From NCBI RefSeq assembly GCF_963678635.1, contig NC_087066.1, forward strand, positions 24,357,012-24,417,011: a stretch of 60,000 bases of DNA. Reading direction: 5' to 3'. Below are positions 41,662 to 53,700 of the stretch, in pieces (position 1 is the stretch's first letter; each line of letters opens with the position of its first letter). Position numbers and translations under genes: made by a program. The notes beneath the pieces are model-generated. The model worked only from the letters and a program-made list of their open reading frames with translations, did no database searches and was not told the origin of the DNA. The stretch comes from Symsagittifera roscoffensis (lineage: Eukaryota > Xenacoelomorpha > Acoela > Convolutidae).

Positions 41662-41689
41662 ACTCCCCGGACAAAAATATCCATCGACG
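41662..41689 (-). promoter_or_regulatory. Conserved non-coding box (family B, unit 2)
   Basis: Copy of the box at 35151-35178. Confidence 0.4.
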
Positions 41690-42509
41690 CACCCATAGAT
41701 CGCATACCTGATATTAAGTTAAAATTGGATGCAAGAATAAAGAATGGCCCTTCTTGGGCTGCCCAGTAAAGATCAAGTTTGTCAATTTCTGTTTATTTCA
41801 AGCTCTCGCGGTCTAAGTCCCGAATCGTAGCATAGGTTTCCTTGGGGTCTGACTTCGTTTCAATCAATCAGTCCAAGACGCGCAGGTTTGCCAATTCTTG
41901 CTCGCATGACTGCTGTAGCTCGTCGTCAAACTCCACCTCTGGTTTCGACCGATCGTCGAGCCGTTCGTTGTCTTGATCATCGACAATGTCTTCTTCCTAT
42001 GACGCGGTTATTTCTTCTAGACCCAATAAATCTTCTCATTTACTCTTTAGGCTTCTGTTATTTCAATATGATCCAGGTCCAACGGCGGATTTTTTCCTTC
42101 TTCCAGTACCTGATTCTCCTCGTTCTTTTTTGTGGTACCCTCCTCATTGACCTCGCAAGCAGGGTCCATCGTCAGGTAATCGCCCTACTCCATGTCTTCA
42201 GCTATCTAAGTGTCTAGCTATCCAAGTGTTGATCAGACGATCACAAGTCTCCTCAGCTGAGGTCGTTATGCATTGCACAGCTTCTGCGTTTTTCGTGAAT
42301 TGGTCGATCATCTTTCACACCTGGTTATAATCATTATCCGCCATAATACCTTCTGATGATCAACCTGCACTATTTATTTAAAGCCGGATGACTGCAATAT
42401 CTGCAATGGCAATCTTAACTTTCTAGGATTTTACACCTGTTGGTATATTAGACATGCCTTGACCCAATTTTCACGCGTTTGTTTTTCAACCCAGGCCACT
42501 CAAACCGTT

Positions 42510-43337
42510 TCAAGATCCTCTAATGGAACTTATCAGTTTCTTGATGGCCCATCTGATCATGTTACCCGAATAGTATATCCGTCTGATAGAGTTGCGGCAA
42601 CAGAACCTGGTCGTTTTCTCTCTTTTTGCAGGCAAGGACGCCATCCCTATTCGGATATAACCGTCCTTCCTCCTGCATGAAGTATTGTCTGAAGATCGGT
42701 ATTCATCTTCCTCCAGATCTCCTTTGTTTGATGCCTCATTTTCGATCCACCTCTTCAAGCTACTTGTCATACGATCAATCCTCTGTGCTCTTGGTAAGTC
42801 CGAGAGTCTACAACTCGCCTTCAAATATGTCTTCATGGCCCTACGTTGACTATCGCAAGCAGGGTCCATCGTCAGGTAATCGCCATCCTCCATGTCTTCA
42901 GCTATACAAGTGTCTAGCTATCCAAGGGCTGATGTGCGTCATCTTCTATCTTGACATGCCAAAGTTTTTCCAATTGCTTTGTCTCCTGTTCAAATGGCTC
43001 TAGGTCAATCCTGACTGCTTCCTCCTGCGGTAAGAGGCTCCTTGACCGTTTCGAAATTGCTATCATATCTAAGTCATCTCCCGCATTATCAAAAACTATC
43101 TCACTCGAGAACAGGTCTTGGTCGATTTCAGGGTCTTGATACAGCTCCTTGTCCACGTCTATTGCCCGAGTTTCCATCAACAATCTGTTCATCGCCATTT
43201 CCGATATTTAAAAATCCCGTGCTCGAGTGTCTGTCTGAGTAAGTGTCAGCCTCCGATATCCTCGAGACATTTTCGATGAATGAGTCTACCGTGGAGCATA
43301 ACTTCAAGGCAAATCCTGATGTATTTGATCTATTCAT
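42510..43337 (-). pseudogene. Family B pol remnant (unit 2)
   Basis: Copy of 35999-36826: readings 43128-43337, 42914-43198 and 42510-42893, the last longer here because a base change opens the frame upstream. Same content: linker and integrase zinc region. Confidence 0.55.
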
Positions 43338-43592
43338 CCATTTAAACTCCCCGAAACAAAATTTTGTCCACCGGGCTTTGTCCGTTTACTTGTCCGTTTC
43401 CTTCAGTGTCCGACTCCCCGGACAAATGTTTTTGCTCTGAGTGTTCCAGTCAGCCCTTGATCAAGCGTTAAAAATGCTTTGATGAACCGATGAGACTAAT
43501 TGGTGCACTACTGTCCTACAATCCTTTCTTTTTCCTTATGCTGACATCATGATGGTTTTATTCGTACCTTTTCACTGACCGCAGATCCACTT

Positions 43593-44532
43593 CTAAAATT
43601 GCCATAATTGTTCTTGTAAAACTTTGATCTCATTAAAGGTTTCAGTGAGAATCATTCTCTGGATCTCAGTCGCAGCTGATGCATTGGTTGAGAGAGGTGT
43701 GTAATGAGTCGCTATTATAGCCCTGAGTTTGTCACTCTTCAGAACATCAATGAATAATGAGGCCACTGCCAAGTTCTTTCTACCGTTTGACTCGTCTGGT
43801 TTACTACGCCTTCTCAGCTTTTCCAAGTCGTCCAAGAAATTGTCTGTGGTCTCTTCTTCACGTTGTTTTCGTTTTTCGAAGCGCATCAGCGCTGGGTGCA
43901 CTTGCATTCCCTAGCCAAACCGGTTCAGCAGTATCTCGAATTTTTTTCTGCAGTATCCCGTTGATATTGTTTCGTTGCCATCACGTAAATCAGGGCTGTC
44001 CCTTCCAATTTGCTGGTGAGCGCACTGCGTTCCTGTTTTTCAATTCTTCCTCCTCGAAATACAGCTTCATGACTTCTATCCAGGGGTCTATACAAACATC
44101 GGATTCATCCCTGTAACACCCTTTTGGACTTTTCGCTGCTCTGATTTGTCCTGGACAATCTTGTGATTAACTTCTCAAAGGATCTGATCAGAGGTTCGAT
44201 GGTTGTTGCTAACGCGTCGTATCCCGGGAATATCCCGTTTGATTCTGAGTATCAGTCATTTGAGGGTCTCGAATACCCATTCTGCAATTATCGCTAGTTT
44301 GAGCTCTTCCCTGGTTCGAATGGTTCCACCCCGAAGTATCATTCCTCCCACCGGCATGGGTGAACCGCGCGGGTCGATCGTTCGAGGCTGGCCTGCGTTC
44401 AATAGAGCTCCCCATGTAGATGTTTGTTGAATTCCCTGGCCTGTGACTCCCAGTGGCGTTATTCGATGGATTTCCCCTTCCTTTAGGGGACGCAATTGAT
44501 CTTCCTCTATCTGAGTGCTCATTGAAGTTCAC
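43593..44532 (-). pseudogene. Gag of family B (unit 2)
   Basis: Copy of 37082-38018. 43593-43907 is the capsid-like part. The N-terminal reading 44209-44532 is shorter because a small insertion near 44218 shifts the frame after QTGYSRD. Confidence 0.6.
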
Positions 44533-44610
44533 TCTCGGCTCACCTCTCTCTTGTGTGCTTCTCTGTTCGACAGGAGACCATCTAATCTATCCGTTATGGC
44601 GCTGAGTGCG

Positions 44611-44835
44611 TCATTCAATGATTGCATCTATCGCAGTATCGAGAGTCCCAGGAGTCTGCTCTTGTTGACTCCGAAAATGCTCATCTCTTGATCGTTGCTC
44701 CCCTTGCTCTGCCTTCCGCATCAATTTTGACACGTTTCTGGCCGCGTGTTTAGCCGTTCTCTTTTTCAAACGCTTCTCGCTTTGACTCATTTTCTGTTTT
44801 TTATGATGTATCTCTCCTCGCAAACTTCTTCTCAA
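44611..44835 (-). pseudogene. Basic N-terminal gag segment, family B (unit 2)
   Basis: Identical copy of the 74-residue reading at 38097-38321. Confidence 0.4.
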
Positions 44836-45410
44836 AATGAACTGTTCTCTCTAGTTTACCCCGTCTGTTGGAAATCTGTTCCTGTGGCCCATCCATCCTA
44901 TCCTTGATATTAACCAAGGCTTTTTTCAATGATACCCGTCATCGACCAATGGAGTCACCAGTGCTGGTGTAAATTTACATCACTTGTGACTGAAAGATTT
45001 ATTACAGGCAGAACAATTTAGTGAGAGGAAGAATCTAACATACAGCCTGATCATAAAAACTGAAAATGACATAAACAAGGAATTACTCTTTAGCTAGGCT
45101 GTATGGATTAGCAAAGTACACAAACAAGGCACACCACTTCGTCCCGTCCTTTCTTTACCTGGTAGCTCATATGACAACCTAAATAAAACATTGGCAAAGT
45201 ACTTTGATGAAATTGAGGGGGCAAACATAGAAACGAACACTCAAATGACCAGAGAGATCTTGGAGAAAACTGAACTGGACTCCTATGAGAGTACAATTTC
45301 CTTTGATGAAAAGAATTTTTACACTAATGTCCGCTCAAGGAAGCTGTTGCAATAGCCCTGCTGTTGCAATTATATGAAAAGTCAACCCTCCGGAAACATC
45401 TCGCAAGACT

Positions 45411-46226
45411 ATGAAAAAACTACTGAATATGGCAAGGAGTAAGGTAAGCTTTAAATGCAATGGTTTGTGGTATGTGCAAAAAGACGGTTTAGCAATGGGC
45501 GCCTCCTTTGCAGTAATACTGGCCAATTTGTGGCTTAAAGAATACGAAGCTGCATCAAAGAAAGAAGTACCAAAATTGACTGTGCTAAATGAGAATAACA
45601 AGGAGGTCTGCCCTAGATGTCAGAAAAAGGTGACATATCGGACTAAAGGGGTAGAATGCGATGCTTGTTTGAATTGATACAACTTATGGTGTGGTAACAT
45701 ATCGGAATCTGAATACGCAGACATCGATGAAAAAGTATGGTATGGCATTACTTGCAAAAAACAACAGGAAGCAGAGCGGGCTGAGAATGGTGTTAAAGTC
45801 TTTCTAAGATATGTGGACGACATAGTTAGAACTGTCAAGGGCGATCCTGGTGTACTTCTTGAGGCTGCCCATAAGTTGCATCCAAACTTGCAGTTCACCA
45901 TAGAAGAACTTGATAGCAACGGTAATTTGCCATTTTTGGATTTAAATGTCAACGTGGACTCAGGAAAAAAGGTCACATGCTGGTGGGACCAAAAACCCAC
46001 TGATACCGGCACCATTCTAAATTTCAGAGGTTGCGCACCTTTGCAGTACAAAAGAAACGTTATTGAAGGGACTGTTCTGAGGGTTTTCACAAGTACCTCA
46101 ACATGGGAAAATTTTGACCAGGCATTGGAAAAAAAACAATGGATTGAAAAACCATATCCGAAAAATTGGTCGGACAGGGTAGTGTTTGAAAATCTTAAAA
46201 AGATCATTGAGGGGAAAAAAATTTAG
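45411..46226 (+). pseudogene. PLE reverse transcriptase with PHD insertion (unit 2)
   Basis: As in 38897-39712: motif B, mutated PHD finger with TGA for Trp, intact YVDD box, thumb. Differs from unit 1 by Val for Phe after YVDDI. Confidence 0.75.
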
Positions 46227-46373
46227 ACGTGAAGGCATCAGAACCGAGCAATGATAAATGGTTAAAAGACTCACCCCCTTTTTACAATGCAATATTGAGG
46301 CAATCCATCTCAACTATTAGCTGCAAAGGCTCGGCAAATATCCGGGGCACAAATAGTATTTACAGCAAGACAA

Positions 46374-46724
46374 TTGAAAACATGCTTGCCAACACTCAAA
46401 ACTTCTTTTACACGTGAACTGAGATCCAAAGTGGTGTATAAGCTTACATATAGTGGATGTAACTCCACCTATGTCGGCCAGACAGTCCGACATTTAACCA
46501 CGAGGGTCAATAAACACCGCAAAGGGGACTCCCCAGTAGGAAAATCCTTGTTAGAGTGTAATAGGGAAATAGGAGGTACTGCTGAGCTGAAGTCAGAGAT
46601 TAAACACCAAACAAACAACACTCATAAGCTACTCACACTAGAAGCTTTGCTTATTGGGAGGTAGAGGCCGAGGATCAACACACGCGATGAATTCAGGAGC
46701 CGGGAATTAACACTAAAATTGTAA
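46374..46724 (+). pseudogene. GIY-YIG endonuclease of PLE (unit 2)
   Basis: Copy of 39860-40210 with CNSTYVGQTVRHLTTRV, premature TAG, and the tail in frame behind it. Confidence 0.75.
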
Positions 46725-47340
46725 TCTATGTATAACATGACAAAAAGATTTAAAAAACTGACATGACAGAATCAAAAATATTCCCAAATCAAAATTTTAT
46801 AACCATGAAAGAACAAAAACTAAAAAATCCTAGAAATTTACAAGTAAATCTTATCAATGATTACGTAAATTAATATGTAATTACAGTTGTTAAATTTGAT
46901 TGTTCGAAAAGTTTTAGAACATTCTTAGACATGTTTCTCGTTTTTCAGAGCATTGATTGTTTTGTATTTATTGTTAAAAGAATTTAATCCTGATGCTGCA
47001 CAAAATGTGCGAAAACATTTGAATTAATATTTGAAATTTTTTATGTCCTCATTGAACTTCGAGTAACTCATCAGAAAGGTTCAGTGTTATTGTACGAAAA
47101 TTACAAGATGCACCAGAAGTTTTCTGTCCACGTCATATCAACTCACCACGTGCTACAAATAGCATCACAATACATCGCCATAGCCGCCTAATTTTTTCAC
47201 TAATATGAACACTGAGGATATGATCTAAAGATAAATATCTTCTCTAATTTCTAGCGTGACTGTCCCATGCTAAAACGTTTTCACCTAGGGTTATAAAGGG
47301 TTGGGACGCTGGACAGTCCTACCAACCAACAAACTAAAAT

Positions 47341-47521
47341 TATCCTATTAAATCTCTTAACTTCTGAAACTTTTTTTGTTCCTGATTGTTAGAATAAAGA
47401 ATCTCGCTGGTTAGAAAGAACATTAAAATAATATATCTCCCAAGAGATAGATAGATAGATAGGTACTTAAATTAGTTATAGAATGACATCTATAAATCGT
47501 AATAAGACATAAAAAATTAAA
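47341..47521 (-). other. LINE 3' UTR with GATA/TATC microsatellite tail
   Basis: Short AT-rich non-coding segment. (GATA)4 at about 47446-47463 lies downstream of the LINE ORF on the minus strand, as expected for a CR1/L2-type microsatellite tail. Confidence 0.5.
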
Positions 47522-48483
47522 CTATATGTCACGAAGTCTGCGCAGCAGGCGATAAGGAAATATTTTCATTTGCCTCTCCATCTTACAGCGAGCAATAGGT
47601 GGATCACCATAGCGCAGGTTGTTTGCTGAGTAGGTAGAACGTGTCGGAACTAAATCAAACAACAGATGATCAGAACCTGTTTGGAGAATTGCATCGTAGA
47701 AATTTTGGTCTGCTCTTCTAATATTTGCAGATATTGGTTCATAAATATCAGTAACGCCGAGCCTTATTGCACGTCTTTGAAACAAATTTATCTTCTCTAG
47801 ATCTTTGACATTTGAACTATCCCAGACATTAATGCCATAGTAAAGCTTTGAGAGAATAAAAGCACGATACAAAATAGCAAGTTCGTCCTTCGAATAACCG
47901 ATTTTACCAAGGCGCCAGATTGAAAAAAGTATAGAATTCGATTGTTTAACAGCTTTGTCAATATGCTTAGAAAAACCAAATTTGGAGTCAATCGTAAACC
48001 CCAGCACTTTGAGGTCATCAACAACCTCAATGCCCTCAACCATATGTATGGCATTACTGCCACTATGGTTGAAAATGATACGCATTTCCTTGGAAGATTT
48101 TTGAACATTGAGAAACCAGTTTCTTGCGTCAAATTGGTGACAGAGCGAACTAATAACTTCCCGAGCATTGTCAGCGCTATTGCAGCCAGCTACAAGAGGA
48201 TTGTTATCGTCAGCATAAATTGATAACGTGGTGGAAATATCTGAAACATCAATATCATGGGTAGAGCAATTCTAAAGAGGCGGACCAAGGACAGTGCCCT
48301 GAGGGACACCCTGATTAATATACAAAACAGTTGAGATATTACCCAAGTCTTTCATGTAACCACAAATCAAACAGTTCTCTTAGTTGATTTAAAAAAATCA
48401 TGCAGGCTGGAAAGGTTTTAATCAATTCTCCACTCAAGCCGTTCCAAATAAATATTTTATTATTATGATTATTATTATTATTA
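47522..48483 (-). pseudogene. LINE reverse transcriptase, C-terminal half
   Basis: Minus strand: NQGVPQGTVLGPPL around 48300, a stop, then SIYADDNNPLV with the catalytic YADD at about 48215-48225, followed by a long C-terminal part. The longest open piece, 47522-48085, has LKVLGFTIDSKFGFSKHIDK and INVWDSSNVKDLEKINLFQR, typical of the post-RT region of CR1/L2/Rex-type LINEs. The element is 5'-truncated near 48483. Confidence 0.7.
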
Positions 48484-48868
48484 CATTGAGAAACCAGTTT
48501 CTTGCGTCAAATTGGTGACAGAGCGAACTAATAACTTCCCGAGCATTGTCAGCGCTATTGCAGCCAGCTACAAGAGGATTGTTATCGTCAGCATAAATTG
48601 ATAACGTGGTGGAAATATCTGAAACATCAATATCATGGGTAGAGCAATTCTAAAGAGGCGGACCAAGGACAGTGCCCTGAGGGACACCCTGATTAATATA
48701 CAAAAAGTAGAGATATTACCCAAGTCTTTCATGTAACCACAAATCAAACAGTTCTCTTAGTTGATTTAAAAAAATCATGCAGGCTGGAAAGGTTTTAATC
48801 AATTCTCCACTCAAGCCGTTCCAAATAAATATTTTATTATTATGATTATTATTATGATTATTATGAAA
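48106..48868. repeat. 378-bp tandem duplication within LINE
   Basis: 48106-48483 and 48484-48868 are near-identical; ACAGTTGAG versus AAGTAGAG is one difference. Both end in ATT/ATG microsatellite runs. The RT YADD box is therefore present twice. Confidence 0.9.
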
Positions 48869-48869
48869 G

Positions 48870-50395
48870 CTTTACAGTAAACTACTGAAGGGAGTCTAAT
48901 CCCAGACAGAAATTCAAAGTCCTGCGACTAGAGAAGAGTTGCAGATGCAAGTGTTGCAATCACAGTTTATCACCCATGTACAAGCATTTTCGGTTGAATA
49001 GTAAGAGTTGAAGAACATCCAGAACAACTTTATGAGTCTTTGTTTCAAACCGATGGGATTTAAGTAGTCGACCCATAGAGGAAGGGAGTTAATCATGCGG
49101 GTTATTCGATGAAAGAAGTTTTGACGCGACTTCGCGAGTCTCACTCGCGGCACACTTAGGCGAACACTTTCCCCAGAGCGGGTTTTGAGAGAGTCATTGA
49201 AATTAACATGAGCAAACCAATCGAAATCGTAATGATTTGAAACGATTTTGGAGAATGTGAGTAAGTCGCATATCTGCAGATGTAGAGTGATTGGTAAGAT
49301 GTTCAGTGTCTTCATTCTTTCGAAATAACTTTGAGTTTGATATGATAGTATCCACTGGGTGACTCGCCGCTGAACACTTTCCAGGGACTTCTGGTTTGAC
49401 CTGTTAGCGAACCAAACTGGTGAATTATAAGTTAGGACAGGCACAATCATCGACTTGTATAATATCAAGCGAGCGGCTACGCTGACAGAAGAAGAAATGT
49501 TTCTTCGGATTAAGAAAAACACTGAGACGGCTTTTTGACATTGCTTCCGAATGTGGGGAGTCCAGGATAGGTCGGAAGAAACGATAACATCCAAGTCTTT
49601 TTCATTTGAGACATTTTCAAGCGTTGCCGAGCTTAATACAAAACTCGAGTCTGTCGGTCGGAAAGGCAGAATGTGACATTTATCCAAGTTAAACTGAAGT
49701 GAATTGTTTGCAGCCCAGGAATTCAGGACAATAAGATCGCCTTGAAGCTCGCAATGCGAGTTTCTCCGATGTATAGACAGAAGTTTTGCATCATCCGCAA
49801 AAGCGTAGGTACTGCTACGCACGTTGACAGTGAGATCAAGACATAAACTAAGAATAGCAGCGGCCCCAAGGTAGATCCTTGTGGGATTCCGCTGAAAATA
49901 TCTAGTAAACTGGATTTGTGGCCATCAATATCTACATATTGCTTCCGACTCGATAAATAAGAAGTAGGAACTCTCAGAAGCTGGCCACTGACACCAATGG
50001 CTTTGAGTTTGTCCAACAAAATGCGGTGCGATATGGTATCAAAAGCTTTGCTAAAGTCTAAATACACCGCTTCGACAACTGTATCAGGTTGGTCCACGCC
50101 TTTGTAGACTTCGTTTAAATACTCTAGCAGTTGTAGGCAGGTGGATCGTTAAGCTCTGAATCCGTACTGGCATTTCGGTAGAAGTTTGGACACAGAAGGG
50201 TACAAACTATTGAAAATGCAACGTTCCAAAACTTTCGGGGCTATATCCAAAAGCATTACTGGCCGGTAATTTTTCACGAGCATCCTATTTCATTTTTTGA
50301 ATAGCGGCTTGACTTTACCAATTTTCCAGCGTTGCGGAAAGATACCAGTTTCTTTCACTTTACGGAAGAAATCACTGAGTGATTTTGCAATGAAG
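48870..50395 (-). pseudogene. Host LINE, RT part (3' piece)
   Basis: Minus strand continues the RT interrupted at 55130: AKSLSDFFRKVKETGIFPQR (about 50330-50390), then PLFKK and a stop, NYRPVMLLDIAPKVLER, LDFSKAFDTISHRILLDK (motif A), GIPQGSTLGPLLFLVYV (motif B), a break, and FADDAKLL with DKCHILPF. The 302-residue reading 48914-49822 covers palm end and thumb up to IKLFWMFFNSYYSTENACTW. Jockey/CR1-like order; the YADD region shows FADD with a frameshift before it. Confidence 0.75.
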
Positions 50396-50759
50396 AAGAA
50401 GAAAGAACACTTGAATTACTATACAATAAAAAGCCGAGGCATCAGTGTAGCAAAGTGTAAATAATAAAATTGGTTATAAATTCATTGGTTACATCAAACA
50501 AAAACAAAACATCAGAAAACAAGCAATAAACAAAACAAAAAAAAACAAAATCGGTTACAGTTCGGAAATTGGTTGATTAAAGTATATGAAGTTTCGGATA
50601 CTATAGAAAATTAAAGATTTAAGAATTAGGAACAAGCTGGTAATAAAACTTTACAAACAATTTTACAGATAGTCCAATTATACAACGTATATGCAGAGTA
50701 TATACAGTTTCTCTTTCAAGCAATGTGTGAAAAATTAAACTGAATTAAAAAATATAGAA
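50396..50759 (-). other. 3' UTR and TTC tail of the CR1-like LINE
   Basis: A-rich on the plus strand, no ORF. The minus strand ends in TTCTTCTTC, the short tandem-repeat tail usual for CR1-type elements. Confidence 0.65.
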
Positions 50760-53700
50760 CTAGCAAAAACGGTAATCACGCCACGTATTTGTATTAGTAC
50801 ATATAGGATTGTTTCTCAATTCACTCACGTAAAATTCTTTCAATTTTTTCTTGAATTCTGTTTTCGATTTTTCTAAATTGCGCAAAATTATGGGCAGTGA
50901 ATTCCATTTTTTAGAAGTCAAATGAAAAAATGATTTTTGTAGAGAAGCAGTCGAACAATGTTTGTCAAAAATAATTTGTTTCGTTCTTTCGTTGAGCCTA
51001 TAATTGGCAGTCGGTAGTCTCAGTGTATTTTCAAAAGCCTTCTTTTTGTTTGTAAGATATTGGTATAAGTATGTTATACACTTTAACTCAATTCTTTTCT
51101 CGATTCCAATGAACGATTTGCTAATGCGAAGAAGGGAAGAAGATTTAAAATTCGATCTGAAATATGTTCTTTTTAGCGCCCAGTTCAACTGTTTCTCCAG
51201 AGATAGCATCAAAGTAGCATTAATTTGTTGTAAAAAAATTGCTGAATAATCTAAATGTGATAAAACAAGACAATGAAGCAAGGCAACTAATGATAATGTC
51301 GGCAGTTGTTGTCCAATTGTATCAATAGTTTTAATCCCTTGGGCCATTTTTTGGAGAATTGTTTTGATTTGAGCATGAAAAGATAAACTTGAATCAAGAA
51401 TTATGCCTAAATATTTGCATTCTGATTTTTTGGCTACATAATGCCCACTAATTACTAGTTTATCAGTATCCACATTTTTGCTATCATTTTTTTGACAAAA
51501 TGTTATAAATTCCGATTTAGATGCATTCAGATTCAATTGGTTCTCTGCAAAAAATTCCGTTAGATTATTGAGTGATTTTTGCAATCGATTCAAAGCATCC
51601 TCAGAAATTATAGAAGAGGAAAAAACCATACAGTCGTCAGCATATTGAACTAAAGTACAACCCTCATATAATCGCTCTTGTATGTCATTAACATAAATAT
51701 TGAACAACAACGGACCAAGTACCGTTCCTTGTGGGACACCTCGTTTTATTTCAATCCAGTCTGAAAAAATTCCATTGACGTTTACTCTTTGAATACGTTT
51801 GTTTAGGAAGCTAGCAATTAAAGCATTTGCTCCATTTGAAAAACCGAGAGAAAGCATTTTTTCAATTAAAACTTCATGCGAAATAGAATCAAAAGCCTTG
51901 GACAGATCTAATAAAGCTGCATGTACGATTTTTTTTGAATCTATTTGATTTCGAATACTTTCTGTCACATAAACAAGAGCATCTTGTGTTGAAATGTTTT
52001 TGCGAAATCCGAATTGAAATGGTGTCATTATTTGAAATTTGTCAAGATGTTCTGTTATTTGGGCATGTAAAATTTTTTCAAAAATTTTAGAAAAAGCACA
52101 AGTTATTGATATTGGCCGATAATTTTTTGCATCCATTGGGTCATCTTTTTTGAACAAAGGGGTTACGTTTGCTTTTTTCAGTTCGATCGGGAAAATGTTC
52201 TCATCTAAGCAAGTATTTATGACAAAAGTTAAATGTGGAACTATAACTGATTGACCGTCAATGATTGCCCAAGCAGGTACGGTACAAGGTCCGAGAGGTT
52301 TTCCAACATTGATTTTTCGAACTATATCAAAGCATTGCTTCACTGTAATGTGTTGAAAATGAAAAGATGCAGATTCAGAGGCAGATTTGTTGTAATTCGG
52401 AGGCTTTTTAGCGCCGAAAAATTCGCCTAAGTTTGAAAAAATATAATTTAAATGATTGGCAATTTTTTTGTCTTGGGTTATCATTTCACTGAAGGAATTT
52501 CGTAGAACTGTAATTCGATGGTTGCCAGAACATGTACCTCTAACTTGGTTAATATATTTCCATTTTTGTTGGATAGTGCTGAGAAGTGAAAAACAATTTT
52601 TTGAATGATCGAATTGTTTACTTCTAATCAATTTGCTCATTTGATTACGTAAAAACTGGTACTTTGACCAATTATCGCTTGTGCTTTGACTGCGATATGA
52701 TCTGAGTGAATTCTGTTTCTTAGTCAACAATTGCTGACATTCTGAATCGAACCATTCCGTTTTCAACACGTTTTTTGGTTTAAAATTACGAACAAACTTT
52801 TTTTCGATAGGAGCATGTTGCTGTAGAGCACAAGAAATTAAATAAATCATCGTCGAGAACATGTTTTGTGCGTCTGTACATTGATATAAGAGATACCAAG
52901 GAAGAGCGGAGAGTGAATTGCAAAATTCATTTTTCTGATAATTTTTCTTATTGAAAGTCGTAATTATCCTCGGTAAAATTTTGCCGCATTTTATATCCGT
53001 CAAAATAAATGAAGCAAAATGGTCGGTTTTATAAGGTGTATCAAAACAAAACTCAATGCCGTTTGTTTCATAGTCACTGATTATGTAGTCGATATGAGTT
53101 TTTGTTGAGGAACTAATTCTGGTCTCATCGTTTGGACAAAAAACCTTCAATCCATATGGAATAATTATAGAATCTAAATTTTCTTTTTCTTTGCTATCCA
53201 GATAATTTATGTTATAATCACCCAAAAGCGTAATTTTATTAGAAACTGAAAAAGCATTATCTATGTTAAGCGTTAATTGTTCCAAAAAATCAATAAAGTT
53301 TGATCTGCTTGGGTTATAACACAAATTAACTAACATTTTTTCTTTACTCGAAATGTTAAATGTAGATTTGCACTCAACCCACACTGACTCATATTTTTCT
53401 TTATCAAATAAATTTAGATCAGGCCTCAATTTCGGAGCCAATTTGACTGGTATATATAACAAAACGCCACCGCCTTTCTTTTTTACCGCTGATTGCCTAT
53501 CATATCTGAACATCGCATGCGTTCTAGGTTGGAAATTCCATAAATTGTCACTATCTTCTTTTTTAAGCCACGTTTCGGAAATTCCTATAATTGTGTTTTC
53601 GCCCATATCATCAAGAAATTTTTTCAATTGCATCCGTTTTCTAATAATACTTTGAAAATTCAAATGAACAAATTTAAGATTTGCACAATTTTTTGAGCAG

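Larger units (their letters stand above)
40829..47340. repeat. 6.5-kb tandem duplication, unit 2
   Basis: Near-identical copy of 34318-40828. Among the differences are C for T at 41042 and TCGTATCCC for TCATCCC near 44218. Ends at AACTAAAATT (47340), after which sequence is unique. Confidence 0.95.
44954..47340 (+). mobile_element. Penelope-like element, plus strand (unit 2)
   Basis: Copy of 38440-40828. RT at 45411-46226 (YVDDIVRTVKG here), GIY-YIG at 46374-46664 with KLTYSGC in place of KLTCSGC, TAG at the same place, 3' region 46725-47340 with the hammerhead-like motif at 46990-47014. The PHD finger carries the same lesions, so these predate the duplication. Confidence 0.8.

Noticed and set aside
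45620-46207. 195-codon minus-strand ORF, also at 39106-39693
   Set aside because: Long and duplicated, but exactly antisense to the PLE reverse transcriptase; conservation is explained by the recent duplication.
34318-47340. Units of the 6.5-kb duplication as LTRs of one element
   Set aside because: The two units are directly adjacent with no internal region and contain parts of two elements in opposite orientation.
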